NCBI GenBank assembly: GCA_934646965.1
Contig: CAKUEZ010000013.1
Location: 1-34,289, forward strand
Length of the DNA: 34,289 nt
From: an uncultured Collinsella sp.
GTDB taxonomy: Bacteria > Actinomycetota > Coriobacteriia > Coriobacteriales > Coriobacteriaceae
Direction of reading: 5' to 3'
Below, one piece after another: positions 8,672 to 15,795 of the stretch. The translations under genes were made by a program, and so were the position numbers. The notes under the pieces were generated by a model that did no database searches, was not told the origin of the DNA, and worked only from the letters and a program-made list of their open reading frames with translations. Each line of letters begins with the position of its first letter. The first letter of the stretch is position 1.

Positions 8672-8682
8672 CTTGCCTGGTT

Positions 8683-8691
8683 TGGTAAAAT
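8683..8691 (+). promoter_or_regulatory. Likely extended -10 promoter of selC
   Basis: TGGTAAAAT is an extended -10 element (TG-n-TAAAAT) whose predicted start site would be about 8698, a few bases before the tRNA. No good -35 is seen upstream because that space is the arm of palindrome family B. The same TTTGGTA context recurs before the xanthine dehydrogenase-family genes at about 11702-11712. Confidence 0.45.
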
Positions 8692-8703
8692 ATCGCCGCA
8701 CTT

Positions 8704-8800
8704 GGGAACGGATGGGCTCCGGTGGGCTCCGCGGTCCTCAAAACCGTTGCGAGGCGTGCAAAACGTCTCGGATGTGTTCGATTCACATACGTTCCCGCCA
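8704..8800 (+). tRNA. selC: tRNA-Sec (anticodon UCA), selC
   Basis: The whole 97-nt tRNA including CCA folds by hand. The acceptor GGGAACG pairs with CGTTCCC; the eighth position of the long bacterial tRNA-Sec acceptor is a G8711/A8789 mismatch. The D arm has the six-pair stem typical of tRNA-Sec (8714-8719 with 8724-8729) and a 4-nt CGGT loop. The anticodon stem is 8731-8735/8743-8747, with TCA at 8738-8740. The long variable arm has eight pairs (8750-8757 with 8763-8770). The T arm is ATGTG-TTCGATT-CACAT, G8797 is the discriminator, and CCA is encoded. Base 33 is C rather than the nearly universal U. Position next to selAB supports the assignment. Confidence 0.96.
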
Positions 8801-8955
8801 TACGCTACCAGCGCTTTTGTGCTCGCGGTCTTGCTGCGTGCCGCAAAGGCGCTGTTTTGTTTTGGTGTGGGGTCGTCGTGTTGCCTGCTTTGTCGGCGAT
8901 GACGCTTGGCTTCCCGCGCCGGGTTTCGAGCATGCCGATGGGGGTGTTTTGCCGT

Positions 8956-9588
8956 ATGACTACCGTAAGACGGGCTGATCTTTCTTGCGTCGTTCAAGCG
9001 GGCGGGATGTCTTCGCGCATGGGCTGCGATAAGGCGCGGATGTTGTTTTGCGGCGAGCCACTCATCGAGCGCGTGCTGGGGCGCCTGGCTCAGGTTGCCG
9101 GCGAACTGGTCGTGACGACCTCGCGCCCCAGTGAGCTTGTCTACCTTGAGGAGCGCTCGTTTGGCGGCCTGACACCCCGCGTGGCGATGGACTTGGACGG
9201 CCCCGCTGGTGCTATGCGCGGTATCGCGAGCTCGCTGGGCGCGGCCCGGTTGCCACTCGTGGCGATCGTCGCTTGCGATATGCCGTTCGTCTCGCCGGAG
9301 TTGATCGGCGTACTTGCGGATCGGGTCAAGGAGGGCCCGCTCGACGTGTGCGTCCCACGCGAGGAGCGGGGGATTGAGCCGCTGTGCGCCGTCTGGCGTC
9401 GCGAGGCCTGTGCGCCGGTGGCTCGCGAGTTGCTCGCCAACGATCGCCAGCGCATTCGCTGCCTGATCGACCGGGTGAGCGCCGGCTATCTAGACGAGCC
9501 GCGGATTGTCGAGGTTGCCGGCTCCACGCTCTGCTTCGAAAACGTCAATACGCCCGAGGAGTTTGCGGCAGCCGAGCTGCTTGCCTAG
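8956..9588 (+). CDS. mobA: Molybdenum cofactor guanylyltransferase, MobA-like
   Basis: NTP-transferase-family protein of about 210 aa that probably adds GMP to molybdopterin to make the dinucleotide cofactor used by formate dehydrogenases and the oxidoreductase encoded at 2855. The signature is VVQAGGMSSRMGCDKARM near the N-terminus, which fits the MobA pattern AGG-x-SSRMG-x-DK. Later motifs are DLDGPAGAMRGI, VACDMPFVSPEL and the C-terminal FENVNTPEEF. The frame is open back into selC, but the ATG at 8956 is chosen because it follows TGGGGGTG at good spacing and begins right before the catalytic domain. A cytidylyltransferase (MocA-like) role for the hydroxylase at 12651 is the main alternative. 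Confidence 0.85.
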   Translation: MTTVRRADLSCVVQAGGMSSRMGCDKARMLFCGEPLIERVLGRLAQVAGELVVTTSRPSELVYLEERSFGGLTPRVAMDLDGPAGAMRGIASSLGAARLPLVAIVACDMPFVSPELIGVLADRVKEGPLDVCVPREERGIEPLCAVWRREACAPVARELLANDRQRIRCLIDRVSAGYLDEPRIVEVAGSTLCFENVNTPEEFAAAELLA

Positions 9589-9603
9589 ACGATGGGAGAT
9601 GCC

Positions 9604-9999
9604 ATGTCTCACGATATCTGCCCCGACACGGGAGAACCTTGTACTTGCGACGGTTCTGAGCCTTGCACCTGCGGCTGTGGCGGTTGTGGGTATACCGCCG
9701 AGGAAGAGGCCGCGGCGGCAGCGTACCGCGAGTCGCATCGCGAGGCTCCGTCCGGCGATGTCCTCGACCATGAACGCAAGATCATCGTGTCGTTCGATAG
9801 CACCTTTGATGTGATGGAGTGCGAGCAGCTGTGTCTTGCCGCCGGCGTGCCTGGGCGCATTATGCCGCTGCCCGGTTCCATCACCGCCGGCTGCGGCCTG
9901 TGCTGGGTTATGCCGTTCTCGGGTGACGCCCTCGCCGCCTTCCGTGCCGCCACTGAGGGCCGTATCACCCCCGCCGACTATCACCACCTCGTCCTCTAA
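9604..9999 (+). CDS. DUF3343 putative Se/S-carrier protein with Cys-rich N-terminus
   Basis: A 131-aa cytoplasmic protein. Residues 59-131 form a DUF3343 domain, a family described as putative Se/S carrier-like: KIIVSFDSTFDVMECEQL, a GVPGRIMPLP strand, and a conserved Cys pair in AGCGLCW (Cys97, Cys100). The first 30 residues are separate and hold seven cysteines in CxC and CxxC patterns (Cys6, 13, 15, 21, 23, 25, 28), which suggests metal or chalcogen binding. A linker of Ala/Glu-rich sequence joins the two. The ATG at 9604 follows GGGAG (9594-9598); an ATG at 9592 would add four residues. It lies 15 bases after mobA and probably shares its transcript with selC and mobA. A role in delivering selenium is inferred from family and context only. 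Confidence 0.8.
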   Translation: MSHDICPDTGEPCTCDGSEPCTCGCGGCGYTAEEEAAAAAYRESHREAPSGDVLDHERKIIVSFDSTFDVMECEQLCLAAGVPGRIMPLPGSITAGCGLCWVMPFSGDALAAFRAATEGRITPADYHHLVL

Positions 10000-10002
10000 C
10001 CA

Positions 10003-10047
10003 CCAAAGCCACCACATTGGGGACAGTGCACCTTTGTGGTGGTTTGG
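10003..10047. repeat. Hairpin repeat after the DUF3343 gene
   Basis: CCAAAGCCACCACA (10003-10016) pairs with TGTGGTGGTTTGG (10035-10047), with one bulged base. The loop includes TTGGGGACAGTGCACC, similar in flavour to the GGGACAGG motif of the palindrome at 19334. No T-tract follows. The rest of 10048-10257 is an untranslated region before gdhA with a small GC hairpin near 10204-10221 and no clear promoter. Confidence 0.6.
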
Positions 10048-10257
10048 AACATATGGACGAAACAGCCTTGAAACACTGATTTTGCACGTCAGGTGTTCAA
10101 AAACGCTTCTACCTGCATCGTAATCAAAACGAAACATCCGCTTGTCGGCTTATGCGTAACTTTGCTGCAACAGTGCGATATTATCCATACTCGATAAAGC
10201 TCACGGCGCATGGGGCGCCGCGAACGACACCTTTCTTTTCCATCAATTGGAGGAAGT

Positions 10258-11613
10258 ATGAGCTACACGCAGAAAGTTCTCGACGAGCTCAAGGCCCGCT
10301 ATCCCGAGCAGCCTGAGTTCATCCAGGCCGCGACCGAGATCCTCGGCACCATCCAGCCGGCGCTCGACGCCCACCCCGAGTACGAGGAGGCCGCCCTGCT
10401 GGAGCGCCTCGTCGAGCCCGAGCGCATCGTTATGTTCCGTGTTCCCTGGGTCGACGACCAGGGCAAGGTCCAGGTCAACCGCGGCTACCGCGTCGAGTTC
10501 AACTCTGCCATCGGACCTTACAAGGGCGGCCTGCGCTTTAACCCGACGGTCACCCTGGGCATGCTCAAGTTCCTGGGCCTGGAGCAGATCCTCAAGAACA
10601 GCCTGACCACCCTGCCCATGGGCGGCGGCAAGGGCGGCTCCGATTTTGACCCCAAGGGCAAGTCCAACAACGAGATCATGCACTTCTGCCAGTCCTTCAT
10701 GACCGAGCTCTATCGCCACATCGGCCCCAACACCGACGTTCCCGCCGGCGACCTGGGCGTTGGCGGCCGCGAGGTTGCCTACATGTTCGGTCAGTACAAG
10801 CGCCTGACCAACGAGTGGACCGGCGTCCTCACCGGCAAGGGCCTCTCCTTTGGCGGCTCGCTCGCCCGTACCGAGGCCACCGGCTACGGTCTGGTCTACT
10901 TTGTGGACGAGTACCTCAAGAGCCGCGGCGATTCCTTCGAGGGCAAGAACGTTGTCGTTCACGGCTCCGGTAACGTCGCCATCTATGCAGTCCAGAAGGT
11001 CGCCCAGCTCGGCGGCAAGGTGCTCGCCTGCTCCGACACCCACGGCTGGGTCGAGGATCCCGACGGCATCGACTACACCGTGCTCGAGCACGTCTACAAC
11101 AAGAAGCGCTCCGGCCACGACAAGGGCGTCACGCTCGCTATGTACGTTGATGAGAAGCCCAACGCCACGTGGCACGAGGGCGACGGTCGCGGCGTGTGGC
11201 AGCTTCCCTGCGACATCGCGCTGCCCTGCGCTCGCGAGAACACGCTGCTGCTCGAGGACGCCCAGGCGCTCGTCGCCAACGGCTGCAAGGTGGTCGGCGA
11301 GGGCGCGAACATGCCCACGACCATCGAGGCCACGACCTACTTCCAGGAGAACGGCGTCGCCTTTATGCCCGGTAAGGCTGCCAACGCCGGCGGCGTGCTC
11401 GTGTCCGGCCTCGAGATGAGCCAGAACGCCGAGCACCTGTCCTGGACCTTCGAGGAGGTCGACGGCAAGCTCGAGCAGCTCATGCGCGGCATGTTCCACA
11501 ACGTGGACGACACCGCCAAGGAGTACGGCGAGGAGGGCAACTTCGTCATGGGCGCCAACATCGCCGGCTTCCTTAAGGTCGCCGACGCCATGCTCGCCCA
11601 GGGTGTCTGCTAA
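10258..11613 (+). CDS. gdhA: NADP-type glutamate dehydrogenase
   Basis: Hexameric glutamate dehydrogenase, 451 aa, which interconverts 2-oxoglutarate plus ammonia and glutamate. The sequence follows the short bacterial NADP class: RGYRVEFNSAIGPYKGGLRF, then LPMGGGKGGSDFDPKG with the catalytic Lys125, then PAGDLGVGGREVAYMFG. A C-terminal Rossmann domain has VVVHGSGNVA and VGEGANMPTT. The ATG at 10258 has a strong GGAGGAAG site (10249-10256). Codon use is strongly biased to C-ending codons, which suggests high expression. It is monocistronic, with a terminator 28 bases after the stop. Coenzyme preference is inferred from family, not from a tested motif. Confidence 0.96.
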   Translation: MSYTQKVLDELKARYPEQPEFIQAATEILGTIQPALDAHPEYEEAALLERLVEPERIVMFRVPWVDDQGKVQVNRGYRVEFNSAIGPYKGGLRFNPTVTLGMLKFLGLEQILKNSLTTLPMGGGKGGSDFDPKGKSNNEIMHFCQSFMTELYRHIGPNTDVPAGDLGVGGREVAYMFGQYKRLTNEWTGVLTGKGLSFGGSLARTEATGYGLVYFVDEYLKSRGDSFEGKNVVVHGSGNVAIYAVQKVAQLGGKVLACSDTHGWVEDPDGIDYTVLEHVYNKKRSGHDKGVTLAMYVDEKPNATWHEGDGRGVWQLPCDIALPCARENTLLLEDAQALVANGCKVVGEGANMPTTIEATTYFQENGVAFMPGKAANAGGVLVSGLEMSQNAEHLSWTFEEVDGKLEQLMRGMFHNVDDTAKEYGEEGNFVMGANIAGFLKVADAMLAQGVC

Positions 11614-11640
11614 ACCCTCTGCCTGACATAGCATTCGATA

Positions 11641-11673
11641 AGGCTCCCAGCTATCGCGGCTGGGAGCCTTTTT
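11641..11673 (+). terminator. Intrinsic terminator of gdhA
   Basis: AGGCTCCCAGC (11641-11651) pairs perfectly with GCTGGGAGCCT (11659-11669) around a 7-nt loop and is followed by TTTTC. A classical terminator. Confidence 0.92.
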
Positions 11674-11703
11674 CTGTGGTGGTGAGGGTCGTGCCCCCTC
11701 GTT

Positions 11704-11712
11704 TGGTACACT
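11704..11712 (+). promoter_or_regulatory. Possible extended -10 promoter for the hydroxylase genes
   Basis: TGGTACACT reads as an extended -10 (TG-n-TACACT) with no good -35. It lies after the gdhA terminator and about 37 bases before the chosen start, in the only space available for a promoter. Confidence 0.4.
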
Positions 11713-11748
11713 TAGAGGTACTGGACAAGTAAAGAGATGGGGGAGAAC

Positions 11749-12651
11749 GTGCTCAAGTTCGGTACCTACGTCCGTGTTGGAAACGCGGCCGAAGCCTATG
11801 AGCTCTTGCAGAAAAACCGCAACAACAAGATTGTGGGCGGCGGCATCTGGATGCGCCTGGGTTCGCGTCGCGTGGCGACGGCGATTGACCTTTCGGCCTG
11901 CGGACTCGATCAGATCGAGGAGACCGAGACCGAGTTTCGCATCGGTGCCATGTGCACCCTGCGCCAGCTCGAGCGTCATGCCGGGCTCAACGCGCTTGTC
12001 AACAATGTCTTTGAGTTCGCCGTCCACGATATCGTGGGCGTCCAGCTGCGCAACACCGCCACGGTGGGCGGCAGCATCTACGGCCGCTTCGGCTTCTCGG
12101 ACGTGCTCTCGGCCTTCTTGGCGCTCGATTCCTATGTTGAGCTGACGGGCGCCGGCCGCGTGCCGCTCGCCGAGTTTGTCGATATGGGCTATGTGCGCGA
12201 CGTTATCGAGCACGTGGTGGTCGTCAAGCACGACTACCGCGCGAGCTACGAGGCCGTGCGCAAGGCCGCGACCGACTTCCCCTCGCTCAACGTCACTGCC
12301 GCCTGGTGGGATAACTCCTGGCACGTTACCGTGGGCGCCCGCCCGCTGCGCGCGACCCTGCTGCAGGGCGATGCGTGCGGCCTCACCAGTGAGCAGCCTT
12401 CCGAGGACGAGCTTCGAGCCCTCGCCGCGTCCGTGCGCGCGCTGAGCTATGGCACCAACCTGTGGGGCTCGGCCGACTACCGTCGTCGCATCTCGGCCCC
12501 GCTCGCCGTGCAGGCCGTGCGCCGCGCCGCCGGCATCGAGCTTTCGGCGGCACTTGCCCACGAGCTCGAGACCGTGCAGATCCCCAAGTTTGCCACGGAC
12601 GAGTATTCCTGCCGCCGCGTGCCCGGCGTCGATTCTAGCGAGGTGCGCTAA
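11749..12651 (+). CDS. FAD-binding subunit of a xanthine dehydrogenase-family hydroxylase
   Basis: FAD subunit (CoxM/XdhB type, 300 aa) that passes electrons from the iron-sulfur domain to the final acceptor. Recognisable parts are an N-terminal FAD-binding half with KIVGGGIWMRLGSR in place of the usual AGGTDL loop, IGAMCTLRQLE, and LRNTATVGGSIYGRFGFSD where the family has TVGGNI. A C-terminal CO dehydrogenase flavoprotein-like domain follows. The FAD loops are divergent but the fold order is intact. The GTG at 11749 is preferred because GGGGGAG (11739-11745) precedes it; an ATG at 11737 is the alternative. Its TAA shares a base with the ATG of the next gene, so the two are coupled. Confidence 0.83.
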   Translation: MLKFGTYVRVGNAAEAYELLQKNRNNKIVGGGIWMRLGSRRVATAIDLSACGLDQIEETETEFRIGAMCTLRQLERHAGLNALVNNVFEFAVHDIVGVQLRNTATVGGSIYGRFGFSDVLSAFLALDSYVELTGAGRVPLAEFVDMGYVRDVIEHVVVVKHDYRASYEAVRKAATDFPSLNVTAAWWDNSWHVTVGARPLRATLLQGDACGLTSEQPSEDELRALAASVRALSYGTNLWGSADYRRRISAPLAVQAVRRAAGIELSAALAHELETVQIPKFATDEYSCRRVPGVDSSEVR

Positions 12652-15482
12652 TGGCTGCCAAACTCATCGATCTTTCCTTTACGCTCAACGGCCGCAAGGT
12701 CAAGGTTCAGATTGCCCCCGACACCATGCTGTTTGCGCTGCTGCGCGAGCAGGGCTGCGCGTCGGTGCGCTGCGCCTGCGAGACTACCAACTGCGGCCTG
12801 TGCACGGTGTGGCTCGACGGCGACCCGGTGCTCAGCTGCTCGGTTCCCGCCGCGCGTGTCGAGGGCCGCTCCATTACCACGCTCGAGGGCCTCAAGGCCG
12901 AGTCCGAGGCGCTCGCCCGCGCGATGGCCGCCGAAGGCGCCGAGCAGTGCGGATTTTGCGCCCCCGGCCTCATCATGAACGCGCTGGCGCTCGCCCGCGC
13001 CGCCAAAGAGGACCCGTCCCTCGTCGCCACGCGGGAGGAGCTGTCGCGCCAGCTCGCCGGCAACCTCTGCCGCTGCAGCGGCTATGAGAGCCAGCTGCGC
13101 GCTATCGTCCGCTTCCTCAACGAGTCCGGCGTGCAGGTGGGTTTTGAGATGCCCGAGCTGCCGGTCAACGACACGAGCTCCGACGGCGTCTCCTACAAGC
13201 AGATAACCCACAAGCAGCCCAAGAAGGACTCGAAGGCGCTGCTCGAGGGCCGTCCCGTCTACACGGGCGACATGGTGCCCGCCGGCGCTCTCATCGTCAA
13301 GCTCAAGCGCAGCCCCTATGCCCGCGCCAAGATCCGCTCCATCGACACGTCGCGCGCCCTGAAGGTGCCCGGTGTCGTGGGCGTCTATACCTACGAGGAC
13401 GTGCCCCAGCGCCGCTTCACCATCGCCGGCCAGAGCTATCCGCAGCCCTCGCCGTACGACCGTCTGATTCTCGAGAACCTCGTGCGCTACCAAAACGAGG
13501 AGGTGGCGATCGTCGCCGCCGAGACCGAGGAGGCCGCCGACAAGGCCCTCAAGCTCATCAAGGTCGACTATGAGGTGCTCGAGCCGTTGCTCGACTTTAC
13601 CCAGGCGCTCGATAACGACATCGTGGTCCACCCCGAGGGCGACGTGACCTTTATGTTCCCGCAGGGCGGCGACGTCTCGCGCAATCTGGTGTGCAGCGGT
13701 ACCAGCGACTTTGGCGACCTGGACGAGGCCTTCGCCCAAAGCGACATCGTCTTTGAGCGCACCTACACTAGCCAGGCCACGCAGACCGCGCCCATGGAGA
13801 CCTTCCGCGCCTTCGCGACGACCGACGCGTTCGGTCGCATCTCGGTGACCACCTCTACGCAGGTGCCCTTCCACGTGCGTCGCATGATCGCGCAGTCGCT
13901 CGACATTCCGCAGTCGCAGGTGCAGGTCATCAAGCCGCGCATCGGCGGCGGCTTTGGTTCCAAGCAGTCGGGCTGCTGCGAGATCTTCGTGGCGTTCGTC
14001 ACCCAGCAGACCGGCCGTCCGAGCTACTGCTGCTACACCCGCGAGGAGACCATCACCGCGGGCAACTCGCGCCACCAGATGCAGATGACCGTCAAGATGG
14101 GTGCCATGAACGACGGCACCATCACGGCCATCGACCTGCATACGCTGTCCAACGCCGGCGCGTACGGCGAGCACACCACCACGACGATCGGCCTTTCGGG
14201 CCACAAGAGCCTGCCAATCTATAACCATGTGAAGGCGAGCCGCTTTAGGTGGGACGCCGTCTACACCAACACCAACCGCGGCGGCGCATACCGCGGTTAC
14301 GGTGCCACCCAGGGCCAGTTTGCCGTGGAGAGCGCCGTCAACGAGCTCGCCGACATGCTGCACATGGACCCCGCCGACCTGCGCCTCAAGAACATGGTGC
14401 GCGAGGGCGAGGTCATGCCGCAGTACTACAACGAGAAGCTCAACGCCTGCGCGCTCGATCGCTGCCTGCTGCGCGCGATGGACATGATCGGCTGGCGCGA
14501 CAAACCGCTGGCCGTCGACCTGGGCGATCGCGTGCGCGCCCTGGGCTGCGCGCTCACCATGCAGGGCTCGGGTATTTCCAACGTGGACATCGCCGGCATC
14601 GACATGCGCCTGGAAGAGGACGGCTTCATTACGATTTCGACCGGCGCCACCGATAACGGCATGGGTGTCGACACCATCCTGGCGCAGATCGCCGCCGAGG
14701 AGCTGGGCGTGGAGAGCTCGCTGATCGTGGTGCGCGGCGTGGACACCGACGTGTCGCCGTTCGACGCCGGCTCGTACGCGAGCTCCGGTACGTACGTGAC
14801 GGGCCTTGCCGCCAAGAACGCCGCGACCGAGCTGCGCGAGAAGATTTGCGCCAAGGCCGCCCAGATGTGGGACGTGGACGCCGCCGACGTGGTCTTCGAT
14901 GGCCAGTACGTGCGCCTGTCCGATGAGCGTGCCGCGCGTGAGCTCGGTCGCTTCCTGAGCCTGCGCGACTTTGCCAACCTGTGCGTCAAGAATATCGCGG
15001 GCGGCGACGCGCTCACCTCGCACGCCTCTGCCTGCCTGCCCGTTTCGCCCCCGCCGTTTATGGCCGGCATTGCCGAGGTCGAGGTCGACAAGGCAACCGG
15101 CAAGGTGACCGTAGTGGACTACGCTGCGGCTGTCGATTGCGGCACCGTGATCAACGAGGCGCTCGCGCGCGTCCAGGCCGAGGGCGGCATTGCCCAGGGT
15201 ATCGGCCACGCGCTCTACGAGATTGTCGAGCATGACGACCGCGGCCGCCTACGCACCGGCAACTTTATGAGCTACAAGCTGCCCACGCGCCTGGATATCG
15301 GCAGCATCCGCGTGGCCTTTGAGCCGAGCTACGAGCCGACGGGCCCGTTTGGCGCCAAGTCGATCGGCGAGGTCGTCATCAACACGCCGCTCGCCGCCGT
15401 GGCCTCGGCCGTCGCACACGCCACCGGCCACCAGGTCCGCTCGCTGCCCATCACGCCGGAGAAAGCGCTGCTAGGGGAGTAG
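12651..15482 (+). CDS. Xanthine dehydrogenase-family hydroxylase, fused 2Fe-2S and molybdopterin subunits
   Basis: A 943-aa fusion of the iron-sulfur and molybdenum subunits of a Mo hydroxylase. Residues 1-160 carry two [2Fe-2S] clusters: Cys43-x4-Cys48-x2-Cys51 with Cys63, then QCGFCAPG and LCRCSGY. From about residue 190 the large domain begins (GRPVYTGDM), with RIGGGFGSKQ, RGGAYRGYGATQ and the C-terminal GAKSIGE holding the catalytic Glu. In this family the cofactor is usually molybdopterin cytosine dinucleotide. The substrate could be xanthine, another purine or another N-heterocycle; I cannot tell which. A selenium-dependent hydroxylase is possible given the sel genes nearby, but no marker of that (yqeB/yqeC-type neighbour) is seen here. 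An intrinsic terminator follows. Confidence 0.87.
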   Translation: MAAKLIDLSFTLNGRKVKVQIAPDTMLFALLREQGCASVRCACETTNCGLCTVWLDGDPVLSCSVPAARVEGRSITTLEGLKAESEALARAMAAEGAEQCGFCAPGLIMNALALARAAKEDPSLVATREELSRQLAGNLCRCSGYESQLRAIVRFLNESGVQVGFEMPELPVNDTSSDGVSYKQITHKQPKKDSKALLEGRPVYTGDMVPAGALIVKLKRSPYARAKIRSIDTSRALKVPGVVGVYTYEDVPQRRFTIAGQSYPQPSPYDRLILENLVRYQNEEVAIVAAETEEAADKALKLIKVDYEVLEPLLDFTQALDNDIVVHPEGDVTFMFPQGGDVSRNLVCSGTSDFGDLDEAFAQSDIVFERTYTSQATQTAPMETFRAFATTDAFGRISVTTSTQVPFHVRRMIAQSLDIPQSQVQVIKPRIGGGFGSKQSGCCEIFVAFVTQQTGRPSYCCYTREETITAGNSRHQMQMTVKMGAMNDGTITAIDLHTLSNAGAYGEHTTTTIGLSGHKSLPIYNHVKASRFRWDAVYTNTNRGGAYRGYGATQGQFAVESAVNELADMLHMDPADLRLKNMVREGEVMPQYYNEKLNACALDRCLLRAMDMIGWRDKPLAVDLGDRVRALGCALTMQGSGISNVDIAGIDMRLEEDGFITISTGATDNGMGVDTILAQIAAEELGVESSLIVVRGVDTDVSPFDAGSYASSGTYVTGLAAKNAATELREKICAKAAQMWDVDAADVVFDGQYVRLSDERAARELGRFLSLRDFANLCVKNIAGGDALTSHASACLPVSPPPFMAGIAEVEVDKATGKVTVVDYAAAVDCGTVINEALARVQAEGGIAQGIGHALYEIVEHDDRGRLRTGNFMSYKLPTRLDIGSIRVAFEPSYEPTGPFGAKSIGEVVINTPLAAVASAVAHATGHQVRSLPITPEKALLGE

Positions 15483-15506
15483 TGGGTTAACGAACAAGTC
15501 GTAGCT

Positions 15507-15536
15507 GGCGGGGCGGGGCAACTCGTCCCGCCTTTT
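15507..15536 (+). terminator. Intrinsic terminator of the hydroxylase genes
   Basis: GGCGGGGCG (15507-15515) pairs with CGTCCCGCC (15524-15532), including one G-T pair, and is followed by TTTT. Confidence 0.83.
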
Positions 15537-15593
15537 GCACTCGTGGTGAGGTCGTGAGCCCTAAAACGTGTGCGTGCGCTTGTCGTTCGTATC

Positions 15594-15602
15594 TGCTATC
15601 AT
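15594..15602 (+). promoter_or_regulatory. Possible extended -10 for tRNA-Leu and trigger factor
   Basis: TGCTATCAT is an extended -10-like element 19 bases before the tRNA. The -35 region is poor. It lies in the 85-base gap after the hydroxylase terminator. Confidence 0.35.
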
Positions 15603-15621
15603 TCCTAGTCTGTGCGCTCAT

Positions 15622-15705
15622 GCGGGCGTGGCGGAATTGGTAGACGCGCCAGATTTAGGTTCTGGTGGGATTCCCGTGAAGGTTCGAGTCCTTTCGCCCG
15701 CACCA
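15622..15705 (+). tRNA. tRNA-Leu (anticodon UAG)
   Basis: The acceptor GCGGGCG pairs with CGCCCGC, A15702 is the discriminator and CCA is encoded. The anticodon stem CCAGA/TCTGG encloses loop TTTAGGT with TAG at 15656-15658. A variable arm of leucine-tRNA type and the TTCGAGT T-loop are present. It lies just upstream of the trigger factor gene. Confidence 0.95.
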
Positions 15706-15795
15706 ACGCACCTGCGTCGGCTTCGGCCGTCGCGACGCTTGTTGCATAAAGGTACCAGCACCTCAGATAAGCTGGGCAGTATGAGGAGGAACGTG

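Noticed and set aside
8722..8955. N-terminal extension of the MobA-like protein
   Set aside because: The open frame starts inside the tRNA-Sec gene; the ATG at 8956 has a ribosome site and begins at the domain boundary.
10243..12561. 772-codon minus-strand open frame across gdhA and the FAD subunit gene
   Set aside because: It spans two real genes and a terminator and has Val/Leu/Gly-rich shadow composition.
12648..15233. 861-codon minus-strand open frame opposite the Mo hydroxylase
   Set aside because: Same reason; no recognisable domain, and the plus strand carries all cofactor motifs.
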